Origin: Chryseobacterium rhizosphaerae
GTDB taxonomy: Bacteria > Bacteroidota > Bacteroidia > Flavobacteriales > Weeksellaceae
NCBI RefSeq assembly: GCF_003385455.1
Contig: NZ_QNUF01000005.1
Coordinates: forward strand, 62,001 to 126,000
Length of the DNA: 64,000 nt
Direction: 5' to 3'
Shown here: positions 37,118 to 45,536 of the stretch, piece after piece
Position numbering within the stretch: position 1 is the first letter of the stretch
How the letters are laid out: the number at the start of each line of letters is the position of its first letter
Notes under the pieces: model-generated
What the model saw: only the letters and a program-made list of their open reading frames with translations
Databases searched by the model: none
What the model was told of the DNA's origin: nothing
Made by a program: the position numbers and the translations under genes

Positions 37118-37822
37118 TTAGTTGGATAGAGCGGTATAGCTTGCAAAAGCCTCTTCCAGGCTGTCAAATCTACCCTTAAATTCATCAATAGAGCAGTCCT
37201 GAAGGATATTCCCTTGATGAATCAGAATAACACGGGAACAAAGAGCTTCCACTTCCTGCATGATATGCGTAGATAGTAAAACCGTTTTTTGCTGTCCGAT
37301 TTCCTTTACCACATTTCTGATCTCAATAATCTGGTTGGGGTCAAGCCCATTGGTTGGCTCATCCAAAATTAACAAATCAGGCTGATGAATAATAGCCTGG
37401 GCCAGCCCTACACGTTGCTTATATCCTTTAGATAGCTGACCTATTTTTTTTGATTTTTCCGGAGTGATCCCTACAAGCTGAATCACTTCATCAACTCTGG
37501 CCTCGGAAATTTTATGAATGTTTGCAACAAACTGAAGATATTCCTTGATATACATTTCCAGGTAAAGCGGATTGTTTTCAGGAAGAAATCCTATTTTTTT
37601 CTTGCTTTCAATAGCATGTTCAGAAATATTTTGACCATTAAAAATAATTTCACCTTCATCAATTTTCAATGCACCAACGATAGATTTCATCAAAGTAGAT
37701 TTTCCGGCACCGTTAGGACCAAGAAGACCGATGATCTCATTTTTATCAATAGAAATGTTGATATTGTTAAGGGCAGTTTGTTCCCCAAACTTTTTAGTCA
37801 AATTGATTATCTGAAGCGGCAT
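37118..37822 (-). CDS. ABC transporter ATP-binding protein, GldA-like
   Basis: 234 residues: Walker A GPNGAGKST (35-43), Q-loop FLPENNPLY, signature LSKGYKQRVGLAQ, Walker B LLILDEP with TNGLDPNQ, and the switch LSTHIMQEVE. The block order and wording (PENNPLYLEMYIKEYL, GYKQRVGLA, STHIMQEVEALC) strongly resemble GldA, the ATP-binding subunit of the gliding-motility ABC transporter. GldA is normally near 300 residues, and this protein lacks the C-terminal extension, so it may instead be a paralogue. It is cytoplasmic and must pair with a membrane subunit that is not encoded next to it. Confidence 0.85.
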   Translation of the reverse strand: MPLQIINLTKKFGEQTALNNINISIDKNEIIGLLGPNGAGKSTLMKSIVGALKIDEGEIIFNGQNISEHAIESKKKIGFLPENNPLYLEMYIKEYLQFVANIHKISEARVDEVIQLVGITPEKSKKIGQLSKGYKQRVGLAQAIIHQPDLLILDEPTNGLDPNQIIEIRNVVKEIGQQKTVLLSTHIMQEVEALCSRVILIHQGNILQDCSIDEFKGRFDSLEEAFASYTALSN

Positions 37823-37857
37823 AATAATGAATGTCTTTCTGCAAAAATAAAATAAAA

Positions 37858-37881
37858 AAACTCATTCGATGGAATGAGTTT
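37858..37881. terminator. Terminator of the 37903 minus-strand gene
   Basis: AAACTCATTC (37858-37867) and GAATGAGTTT (37872-37881) with a four-base loop. On the minus strand it is followed by a T run. It lies just before the ABC ATPase start at 37822. Confidence 0.8.
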
Positions 37882-37902
37882 CACAATATTTTTAAATAAT
37901 AT

Positions 37903-38454
37903 TTATTTTTTTGATTTCTTCCCATTACCAGTGGATCCCGGGGTTGCTGTAGAGGCTGTATTGACACCTGATTTTGAATTTACAGCAGATCTTTCATATA
38001 ATGCATATTTACCATTCGTTTTACCGAAAATTTTCTCAACCTGTTTTTGGGTTAAAAACTGAGATTTTCCGACATACTTTCGGTTTTTGTTGATGATCTG
38101 AATAAACTGGACCGTCGGCTGACCGTAGTTTTTTTCATAGTGAAGCTCAATAATATCATTAGGAAGTTCCAGAATGATGTTTTCATCAGGAACAGCCGTT
38201 ATAAAGCCTTCCATGATAAGTTTATAAAGTCCTGATACATCTCCATTCAGGTTTTGGAATGAGAAGGATCGGATGGTATTCAGGTTGCTGGTGTTCAAGT
38301 CCTGGTAATTGATTGTAAACTTATCTTCCTTTTTATATAAACCTACGGAATTATCTTTACCAATTTCCACTAAACTCTCATTTTTCAACACTTTAATTTG
38401 TGAGAAAACTGAAATGCTGAACATGCATGTAATAAGTAGAATTATTTTTCTCAT
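37903..38454 (-). CDS. Secreted protein of unknown function with low-complexity tail
   Basis: 183 residues with a signal peptide (MRKIILLITCMFSISVFSQ). The body (about 20-150) is compact and shows no family that I know. The last 25 residues are Ser/Thr/Gly/Lys-rich (TASTATPGSTGNGKKSKK), probably disordered. The gene ends at a strong terminator. Upstream there is a 386-base gap to the LytTR response regulator. Probably periplasmic; function unknown. Confidence 0.7.
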   Translation of the reverse strand: MRKIILLITCMFSISVFSQIKVLKNESLVEIGKDNSVGLYKKEDKFTINYQDLNTSNLNTIRSFSFQNLNGDVSGLYKLIMEGFITAVPDENIILELPNDIIELHYEKNYGQPTVQFIQIINKNRKYVGKSQFLTQKQVEKIFGKTNGKYALYERSAVNSKSGVNTASTATPGSTGNGKKSKK

Positions 38455-38840
38455 GAATTGAATTTTAATGTTTTACAAATTGGTGTACATAAACTTACTA
38501 ATAAAAAAGTTAAATAACAATTTTTATTTGTTAAACAAAAGTAACACTTTTTTTTGATATTCATAAGGAATTGCCTGTGGGAGCTATGGATTGGTGTTTG
38601 TTTGTAATGAATTGTAAATCATTTGTTTATTGCTTTTTTATGAATGTACTCCTGTTTGAATCTCTGAAAAAAGCAGATCAGAAATTATAGGGTGTAATGT
38701 ATTGAAAAACAGGTTGGAAATGAGTTTGCAGCGTGTTGAATTAAAAATTATTTAAAATAAGTGTTGAATTTTATGATGATAAAAAAAGAAATGATGGTGC
38801 AAATAGCATTTTTGACGAAAGCGATAATTCACCAATAAGC
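38455..38840. other. AT-rich intergenic region, nothing recognised
   Basis: 386 bases between two minus-strand genes. No ORF with family character and no strong hairpin is seen. It should hold the promoter of the secreted-protein gene at its left side. Confidence 0.5.
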
Positions 38841-39536
38841 TTATAATAATCTGTTTTTTGACACTGCGGATATGAAAGCGTCAAATTCCTGGCGATAGCT
38901 TCTTCCAACAGGAATATGATGATTGCCAAGAAGCACTTCGGTGGTGTTGAAAGCACTAACGAAATCAATATTGATCAAAAATGATCTGTGAATTCTTATG
39001 AAACCTTTGGAGGAGAGGGTTGCTTGTAGATCTGTTATTTTATTCTTTGAAATAAAACTTTCCTTTGTGGCCAAAACAACCTTGATATCATTTCCCTGGC
39101 TCTCAAAATAAATGATTTCCGAAAGAAAAATTTTGTGCTGCATTCCTTCTGTCCTGAATATGATAAAATCTTCCTGAGGAGCCGCTGTATTTCTTAGAAT
39201 ACGTTCTACCGATTTAAAAAAGCGTTCAAAAGTAATGGGTTTAAGAAGATAATCTACCGCTTCCAGCTCAAAACCTTCAATGGCAAAATCACGGTAGGCT
39301 GTGGTGAAAATAGTGGCTGGCTTCTGAGACAGTGATCTTAAAAAATCAATTCCGTTTAAGTGGGGCATCTGAATATCCAGAAACATCAGCTCTACAGATT
39401 GACTCTGAATCATTTTATAGGCTTCCATTGCATTGTCAGCTTTCCCGATCAGTTTCAAATGATCGATTCTGAAAATGTGATTTTCCAGTAACTTTGCTGC
39501 CAAAGGCTCATCATCTACGATAATACAGTTAATCAT
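38841..39536 (-). CDS. LytTR family response regulator
   Basis: 231 residues. The receiver domain has the acidic pocket (DDE at 8-10), phosphorylated D54 in LMFLDIQMP, and K99 in YLLKP. The C-terminal LytTR DNA-binding domain (about 130-225) includes IIYFESQGNDIKV, LSSKGFIRIHRSFLIN and LGNHHIPVGRSYR. It pairs with the histidine kinase directly upstream; the two genes overlap by 8 bases. Such LytS/LytR-type pairs in Bacteroidota act on membrane or efflux genes. No target site is obvious nearby. Confidence 0.93.
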   Translation of the reverse strand: MINCIIVDDEPLAAKLLENHIFRIDHLKLIGKADNAMEAYKMIQSQSVELMFLDIQMPHLNGIDFLRSLSQKPATIFTTAYRDFAIEGFELEAVDYLLKPITFERFFKSVERILRNTAAPQEDFIIFRTEGMQHKIFLSEIIYFESQGNDIKVVLATKESFISKNKITDLQATLSSKGFIRIHRSFLINIDFVSAFNTTEVLLGNHHIPVGRSYRQEFDAFISAVSKNRLL

Positions 39537-40587
39537 ATTGTGAAGGAGTGATTATTTCAACTTTAAAAATATTGTTTTCCCGGGAAATTCTGAAAGTAAA
39601 ATTTTCATCATAATGATGCCGGAGCTGTTTTTTGATATTTTGAAGGCCAATTCCTTTCTCATTATCAGTCTGATCCTCATGGTAAGTATTTTCAATTGTA
39701 AAGACTGAATGTTGGGGGTTGGTTTCCATTTCTATTTTTATTTCTGTCTGCTGGATATTTTTTCCTGCGCCATGTTTAAAAGCATTTTCTACTAAACTGA
39801 GATATAAAAGCGGAGGGATGGTATTGGAAGAATTTAGTAGGACCTGCTTGCTTATCTGTAACCTGTCCGTATGGTAGCGGAGACTTTCCAGAGCGATATA
39901 ATCTTCAATAATATCCAGTTCATCAGAAACGGATACCCATTTTTTCTGTCCTTTGTATAAAATATAATCTAAAATATCCGAAAGCTGGCTAATGGACTGG
40001 GAAGTCTTTTCAGAATGGCTGAGGGAAAGCGAATAGATATTGTTCAGTGTATTAAACAGAAAGTGAGGGTTTAGCTGGGATTTGAGGGCTTTCAATTCCA
40101 GTTCGGCTTTCTCTTTCTGCAGGTTGGCTGCTTTTTCTTTTTCATCTTTGTAGCGGATAAAAAACATCATTGAAATAAAAATGAAGGCCCCGCTGATGAT
40201 CGGAAAAGTATAATGAATTAAAAGGTATTTCAGGTCTGTGAAAATACTGAAAATACTGTCTTTTGTTTCATTGATAAAAAAGGGCTCGGCAATATAAACA
40301 ATAAAGAACCTGTTGATGACTGATAGGAGATAAAGGCTGATGATAAGAAATACTGAACATTCAAGGTATTTTTTCTTATCAAAAAAATGCCTGATGAGGA
40401 TAAAATAAATAAAATTAGCGGCAATAATCTGGAAAATCCAATGACAGAAATTATAAATAATTATGTCTGAAGATAATCCATCGTATTCTCCGTAATTTCT
40501 TGCGGTTCCAAACAGAAATAAAGCTGTCCAAAAAAACAGCTGGAAATATAGGGTACGTCTGATATGAACCTCTGACTCATTTTTCAT
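39529..40587 (-). CDS. LytS-type sensor histidine kinase
   Basis: 352 residues from the ATG at 40587. Four hydrophobic segments (about 15-30, 43-67, 78-100 and 125-145) form the sensor. A coiled-coil linker rich in Glu/Lys follows, then the His_kinase domain with H175 in QLNPHFLFNTLNN. A HATPase_c domain (from about 255) has SLVENAFKHGAG (N box) and GIGLQNIKKQL (G box). The family autophosphorylates and passes phosphate to a LytTR regulator. The regulator gene overlaps its 3' end, so they are co-translated. Confidence 0.92.
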   Translation of the reverse strand: MKNESEVHIRRTLYFQLFFWTALFLFGTARNYGEYDGLSSDIIIYNFCHWIFQIIAANFIYFILIRHFFDKKKYLECSVFLIISLYLLSVINRFFIVYIAEPFFINETKDSIFSIFTDLKYLLIHYTFPIISGAFIFISMMFFIRYKDEKEKAANLQKEKAELELKALKSQLNPHFLFNTLNNIYSLSLSHSEKTSQSISQLSDILDYILYKGQKKWVSVSDELDIIEDYIALESLRYHTDRLQISKQVLLNSSNTIPPLLYLSLVENAFKHGAGKNIQQTEIKIEMETNPQHSVFTIENTYHEDQTDNEKGIGLQNIKKQLRHHYDENFTFRISRENNIFKVEIITPSQYD

Positions 40588-40770
40588 CTTCAAAAATATA
40601 AAATCTAAAGTAGAGCTGACGAAAAATGTTGCTGACGACGATCAATTGGAGATGAACAACCTTATTTGATATTCAGAAGACTTATTGTACTGTTGACATC
40701 AGTTGAGCTGTTTTCCAAATGTCACGGTAAAAAGTATTCCGGAATCTGACAACATTTGCAAAAAAATGAA

Positions 40771-41889
40771 ATGAAAGAACAGTCGGAAAGGTTGTATGGG
40801 TTGGATCACCTGAGATCCGTGGCCATTGTATTGGTTTTAATGTATCATTATAGGGCATTCACGCACCCGGCATGGATTGACAATATTGGCCGATTCGGCT
40901 GGACGGGTGTTGATCTTTTTTTTGTTTTAAGTGGTTTTTTAATAGCAAGCCAGCTGTTTAAAGAAATAGAAAATAAGCAGACCATCAGTCTGAAAATATT
41001 TTATATTAAACGTTTTTTCAGGATTATTCCACCTTATGGGGTTACCCTGTTGCTGTATTTTATTTTTCCTTTTTTCAGAGAGAGGGAAGCACTGCCGCCT
41101 CTATGGAAGTTTATTTCCTTTACCCAGAATTTTGGATTGAATGTTATTGATCAGGGTACATTTTCCCACGCATGGTCATTGTGTATTGAAGAGCAATTTT
41201 ACCTTCTCCTTCCTTTGTCTCTTTTGATGGTAAAGCGGATCAAGCTGTTTCAATATCTGGCTGTTTTAATTATTCTCCTGATCCCTTTTTCTTTGGTACT
41301 CAGATTCTTTATGTGGAATCAGTTTTTAGTTTCTGTTGATAGTAATTCTATGGAATTCTGGCGTTTGTGGTATATGAAAATCTATTATCCTACGTATACC
41401 CGGTTAGATGGTCTGGGAATAGGTGTGTTTATTGGCTATTTAATGCAGTATTCATCAGTATTTAAGAGATTTGTTCATCATCATGGAAATACGTTTTTTT
41501 TCCTGGGATTGGTACTGTTGGGTGTTTCATTCTGGGTTTGTAATGAGCAGGGTTCAAAAGAAGCTTCTGTCTTTGGATTTACTTTGGTGGCTGTTAGTTA
41601 CGGAATACTGGTAATGTCTGCTGTATCTGAATCTTCATTTCTTTCCCGGTACAGATGCTATACTACCACGCAGCTGGCTGCTTTATCTTATGCCATATAT
41701 CTTTCACATAAAGGAATTATCCACATGGTACAAAGCGGCCTGGATAATTTGGGAATTCAAACTTCAGACAATATAAGCCTTATGATCTGTTTTTTTGCCT
41801 GCATTGGAGGAGGATTGCTATACAGATTCCTCATTGAAAAACCATTTTCGAGACTTAAATACAAACTGTTGAATGCCAATTATCATTAA
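40771..41889 (+). CDS. Acyltransferase 3 family membrane protein (OafA/YrhL-like)
   Basis: 372 residues from the ATG at 40771; a TTG five codons earlier is the only earlier option. About ten hydrophobic segments are seen. The N-terminal motif YGLDHLRSVAIVLVLMYH with the catalytic His, the following FGWTGVDLFFVLSGFLI, RFFRIIPPY and HAWSLCIEEQFYLLLP are the acyltransferase 3 hallmarks. These inner-membrane enzymes put acetyl or other acyl groups on sugars of the cell surface. It has its own terminator and no sugar-biosynthesis neighbour. Confidence 0.93.
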   Translation: MKEQSERLYGLDHLRSVAIVLVLMYHYRAFTHPAWIDNIGRFGWTGVDLFFVLSGFLIASQLFKEIENKQTISLKIFYIKRFFRIIPPYGVTLLLYFIFPFFREREALPPLWKFISFTQNFGLNVIDQGTFSHAWSLCIEEQFYLLLPLSLLMVKRIKLFQYLAVLIILLIPFSLVLRFFMWNQFLVSVDSNSMEFWRLWYMKIYYPTYTRLDGLGIGVFIGYLMQYSSVFKRFVHHHGNTFFFLGLVLLGVSFWVCNEQGSKEASVFGFTLVAVSYGILVMSAVSESSFLSRYRCYTTTQLAALSYAIYLSHKGIIHMVQSGLDNLGIQTSDNISLMICFFACIGGGLLYRFLIEKPFSRLKYKLLNANYH

Positions 41890-41895
41890 CAATAA

Positions 41896-41928
41896 AAATC
41901 CCCAAATAGAAATACTTTTTGGGGATTT
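41896..41928 (+). terminator. Terminator after the acyltransferase gene
   Basis: AAATCCCCAAA (41896-41906) pairs with TTTGGGGATTT (41918-41928), loop of 11, followed by a weak T stretch. It lies before the convergent araC gene. Confidence 0.75.
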
Positions 41929-42006
41929 AACTTCTATAATGCCAGGAAAACAGCAGAAATTAAGACTTCAAATAAAAACAGTCCTATTCATCTGAAGAGA
42001 TACGTT

Positions 42007-42822
42007 TTATGGTAAGCCTGGTTTAAGCTGTGTTGGCGATATTCCATATTTCTTTTTAAAAGCAAAAGAAAAGTGGGAGAGGTCCTCAAATCCTACTTCA
42101 AGGAAAACGTCTTTGGGTTTTCTGTTCTTTTCTGACAGCTGGTAATAGGCCAGTTCAAGCCTTTTGGCAATCAGCCATTTCTGGGGAGTATTGTTAAAAT
42201 GCCTTTTAAAATCCCGGTTAAAAGTAGACAGGCTGCGACCCGTGAGGTATCCAAGTTTTTCCAAAGGCATATTGAACATGAAGTTCCGTTCCATAAAATG
42301 GATAAGATCTATTTTTCCCGGGGCATCGAAATGGGCAAGAACTTTATCTACATCAGGATTTACCGATCTGAGGATGGCTATTGCTTCGGTTATTTTAAGG
42401 GAAGCAATATGTTCAGGAAAGGTTTCCTCCATTTCAAAATAAGGAAGCAGAGAGTTTAAATAACTTTTCAGTAGCGGATGGTTATTAAAACTGTAAATAC
42501 ATTGCTCCGGCCGTATGGGTTTAGGTAGATCAATTTTTTCATAATAATGCTTCAGGCGTTCTACCGAGAGATGGAGGACGACTGTTTTATGAGGTAGCCC
42601 GTCCTTAGGATAGTTGACAACTGTAGCTAACTGATTTCGGGGAATTAAAAAAGTATCGCCGGCATGGAAGTAATACGTTTTGTCTGCCTGTATGATTTTG
42701 GTTTCACCTGAAATAAACCAGACCAGCATATGATCATCAAACATAAGATCTGACTTGAATAGTTTATCCTCATAGCAGGATAATTTGATCTCCTTTGTCA
42801 GGTATTTTGAAATATGATCCAT
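42007..42822 (-). CDS. AraC family transcriptional regulator
   Basis: 271 residues. A cupin-like N-terminal sensing domain (about 10-140, KTYYFHAGDTFLIPRNQLATVV) precedes the two helix-turn-helix motifs of AraC proteins (about 175-270): MPLEKLGYLTGRSLSTFNRDFK and DVFLEVGFEDLSHFSFAFKKKYGISP. It lies 57 bases downstream of the SDR gene in the same direction. Direct repeats suitable for AraC dimers sit before the SDR gene, so activation of that gene is likely. The effector is unknown. Confidence 0.93.
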   Translation of the reverse strand: MDHISKYLTKEIKLSCYEDKLFKSDLMFDDHMLVWFISGETKIIQADKTYYFHAGDTFLIPRNQLATVVNYPKDGLPHKTVVLHLSVERLKHYYEKIDLPKPIRPEQCIYSFNNHPLLKSYLNSLLPYFEMEETFPEHIASLKITEAIAILRSVNPDVDKVLAHFDAPGKIDLIHFMERNFMFNMPLEKLGYLTGRSLSTFNRDFKRHFNNTPQKWLIAKRLELAYYQLSEKNRKPKDVFLEVGFEDLSHFSFAFKKKYGISPTQLKPGLP

Positions 42823-42879
42823 GGCTCATGATATTTTTAGACTAATAAATATAATACATTTTGCAGTGTCTTTTTTGCC

Positions 42880-43875
42880 TTATTCAACCGGAAAACGGAT
42901 GCCTGTTATTTTCTCACTCCAATCCCATAAACGGATGGCACTGGATTGATCCAAAGAATAGGGTTTTACCCCTTTTGTTATTGCATTTTCAAGTGCTAAT
43001 GGGGCAATATCCGTATCTTCACAGTAGACTCCTCCGATAGCATTAAGTTGTGGGCTGGTAGCACACCATACTGTTGTGGCAGCACCCTGAGGAATTGTTT
43101 TTAAGGTAGAGAGTATTTCCTCAGGAATATTCCCGTGAGCGTCTGCCAATCCCATTTTTTGGAAAAGTTCCAGGGGAGCTTCTCTTCCCAGTTCTGTACC
43201 GGCAATTGATCCCGGATGTAGAGAATATACTCTTACTCCTGCTGATCTTGCCCGGTTATCCAATTCAAGAGAAAAAAGATTCACTGCTGTTTTAGATTGC
43301 CCATATCCCTGAAGAGTTTCATATTCACGGGTAAGGAAATTAGGATCTTCAAAGTTGAAAGGAGCAAACTGATGTCCTTGTGATGATACATTAACCACTC
43401 TGGCTCCCTGGGCATTTTTAAGAGCCGGCCATAGCCTTGCTGTTAACTGAAACTGAGCGAGGTAATTTGTAGCCAGCTGAGACTCAATACCCCGTTCATC
43501 TTTACGTAAAGGTACCCACATAATACCTGCATTATTGATCAGCAGGTGAAGAGACCTTCCGGATGCGATAAATTTTTGGGCAAAATCATCAATAGACGAG
43601 GGATTCATGAGATTCATAGGCTCGATTTCTACGTTTTCAATTCCCTTCAGGTTTTCTACGGCCTTTTGTATATTCCGTGCAGGGATAATAACTGTTGCTC
43701 CCGCTGCAGCCAAAATTTTAGTCGTTTCCAGGCCGATACCTGTATTTCCTCCGGTAACAATGGCGATCTTTCCCGTAAGATCAATCCCTTTGATCACTTC
43801 CTCTGCTGTCGACTGTGCATTAAACCCTGAAATAATAGGCTTTTGCATTGTACCCTGATAATTACTGTTTTGCAT
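42880..43875 (-). CDS. Short-chain dehydrogenase/reductase
   Basis: 331 residues. Classical SDR marks are present: TGGNTGIG (41-48) for NAD(P) binding, NNAG (114-117), the catalytic Ser in VNVSSQGHQ, and YGQSK with Y191 and K195. The C-terminal extension with PGSIAGTELGREAP resembles oxidoreductases of the WW-domain/retinol dehydrogenase-like branch. It should reduce or oxidise a small carbonyl or alcohol in the cytoplasm. The promoter has a perfect -7 box but no -33 box, with AraC-type repeats where a -33 box would be. Confidence 0.93.
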   Translation of the reverse strand: MQNSNYQGTMQKPIISGFNAQSTAEEVIKGIDLTGKIAIVTGGNTGIGLETTKILAAAGATVIIPARNIQKAVENLKGIENVEIEPMNLMNPSSIDDFAQKFIASGRSLHLLINNAGIMWVPLRKDERGIESQLATNYLAQFQLTARLWPALKNAQGARVVNVSSQGHQFAPFNFEDPNFLTREYETLQGYGQSKTAVNLFSLELDNRARSAGVRVYSLHPGSIAGTELGREAPLELFQKMGLADAHGNIPEEILSTLKTIPQGAATTVWCATSPQLNAIGGVYCEDTDIAPLALENAITKGVKPYSLDQSSAIRLWDWSEKITGIRFPVE

Positions 43876-43901
43876 TGTTTTGGTATTTAAATGTTATACA
43901 G

Positions 43902-43962
43902 CAAAGGTATTCCGGATTTATTCTTTTCATTTTGTTGTAAGCGTCAATTTACTTTGTTGTAA
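43902..43962 (-). promoter_or_regulatory. SDR promoter with AraC-type direct repeats
   Basis: On the minus strand the -7 box is TACCTTTG (43909-43902). Upstream of it, the plus strand shows TTTGTTGTAA at 43931-43940 and again at 43953-43962, 22 bases apart, each followed by a related N2-GTC. Two-turn spacing and position next to the -33 region fit binding of an AraC-type activator, probably the product of the gene at 42007. Confidence 0.65.
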
Positions 43963-44072
43963 CTGTCGTGGTATTAGTTTTCTGTATTTTGTCTGAATAT
44001 CATTTTAGAGGAATTTTTACGTTATAACATGAGCAGAATTAATAAATTAGCAAGTCAGATAAAACTCAATAC

Positions 44073-45401
44073 ATGATCACTATTACAATGAAGAATACAT
44101 TAAGCAGGCTGTTAAAAACAGAATCATTCAGAAAAATAAAAACAATACATACAGCAATGTTGTTTGCTTTGTTATGTATTTCTTTTACAGGGTTCGGGCA
44201 GACACCTGCTTCTGCATTTGATATGATATACGGTCAAATGAAGCAAAAGAATTTTTTTGAAGCCCGTACATCTTTTGCTGCGCATAAGAAAAAACTGCCT
44301 GTGGAATATCAGTATTTTACAGAAGCGGTACTTGATAATGCATTTAACAAACCTCAAGAATCTAACCTGAAAATTGCAAAGCTGGAAATGTTGAAGCCTT
44401 CATTTCCGGATTCCCTGATGCTTAAAATAGGGCGTATAAAAGAAGATAACTGTATGAAACAGTATGATTATGCCGGAGCTAAAAAAGCGGTACAGGGGAC
44501 TCTTCAACAATATGACAGGCTACTTACACAAGATGAAAAGGATGACCTTAAGAATAATCTGAAAATCTGGACCGCGCTGGAAAATGAGCCCCGTCAGAAA
44601 ATTGTCATGAACGGTTCAACTCGTTTGAAAATGGAAAAAGATGCGGCAGGGTTGAAAAACCTGAAAGTGGATATAGGAGAAGGTACCATGAACTTTATTT
44701 TTGATACGGGTGCCAATATTTCTACAATTTCAACTTCAGCGGCCCAGCGTTTACATATGAAGATCATTCCGGCTGCTATTGATGTAGATGCCATTACCGG
44801 TATTTCTGTTAAAGCTGATCTTGCAGTCTGCAAAAAACTGGTTCTTGGAAATATTACCGTTGAAAATGCTGTATTTCTGGTGTTTGCAGATAGCGCACTC
44901 AGTTTTCCTCAAATCAAATACCAGATCAATGGTATCCTCGGTTTTCCTGTGATCGAAGCATTAAAAGAAGTTCAGCTGACTAAGGACGATTACTTTATAG
45001 TGCCAGACACAGAAACGAAAATAAATACAGTCTCCAATCTGGCTATTGACGGATTATCTCCCCTTATTTTTATCGATGGGAAACATTTTTCATTCGATAC
45101 GGGAGCAGACCATACCATTTTGTATGCCCCTTTTTATCAGGAGAATAAAAAAAATATTGACAGGCAGTATCAGATGACTAAGATCAGCATGGGGGGAGCC
45201 GGTGGGAAAATTGAATATGACGGATTTAAGATCAATCATACTTTTCATATCCTGGATAAGAAAATTCCTCTTGAGAATGTAAGTGTGCTAACAACCAAAA
45301 TTAATAAAGAAACGGTTTACGGAAATATTGGGCAGGACGTGATCCGTCAGTTTAATACAATGACCATGAATTTTGATCAGATGTTTATCAGGTTTGACTG
45401 A
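44073..45401 (+). CDS. Secreted protein with two retropepsin-like aspartic protease domains
   Basis: 442 residues; a hydrophobic stretch at about 25-42 (TAMLFALLCISFTGFGQ) is the signal peptide. Residues 50-180 form a helical TPR-like region. Two retropepsin-like units follow: FIFDTGANIS (D211) with GILGFPVI, and FSFDTGADHT (D342) with GNIGQDVI. Each has the DTG catalytic triplet and the downstream Gly-rich flap or hydrophobic-hydrophobic-Gly element. One chain therefore carries both lobes that a retropepsin homodimer would supply. It may be a periplasmic aspartic protease. Its target is unknown. Confidence 0.82.
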   Translation: MITITMKNTLSRLLKTESFRKIKTIHTAMLFALLCISFTGFGQTPASAFDMIYGQMKQKNFFEARTSFAAHKKKLPVEYQYFTEAVLDNAFNKPQESNLKIAKLEMLKPSFPDSLMLKIGRIKEDNCMKQYDYAGAKKAVQGTLQQYDRLLTQDEKDDLKNNLKIWTALENEPRQKIVMNGSTRLKMEKDAAGLKNLKVDIGEGTMNFIFDTGANISTISTSAAQRLHMKIIPAAIDVDAITGISVKADLAVCKKLVLGNITVENAVFLVFADSALSFPQIKYQINGILGFPVIEALKEVQLTKDDYFIVPDTETKINTVSNLAIDGLSPLIFIDGKHFSFDTGADHTILYAPFYQENKKNIDRQYQMTKISMGGAGGKIEYDGFKINHTFHILDKKIPLENVSVLTTKINKETVYGNIGQDVIRQFNTMTMNFDQMFIRFD

Positions 45402-45440
45402 TCAGAGGTAGGAAATTAAGAACATTTATCATTATAATAG

Positions 45441-45499
45441 AATAGCACCATTTAATGAAAATGGTGCTATTCGGTTTAATGAACAGGAAAAACCTGTTC
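45441..45499. other. Two hairpins between convergent retropepsin and SusD genes
   Basis: AATAGCACCATTT (45441-45453) pairs with 45459-45471, and GAACAGG (45481-45487) pairs with CCTGTTC (45493-45499). Neither is followed by a strong T run, so they are candidate but imperfect terminators for the two facing genes. Confidence 0.5.
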
Positions 45500-45536
45500 T
45501 AGATACAAAATATGATTGATATGAATGTGACTTTAT

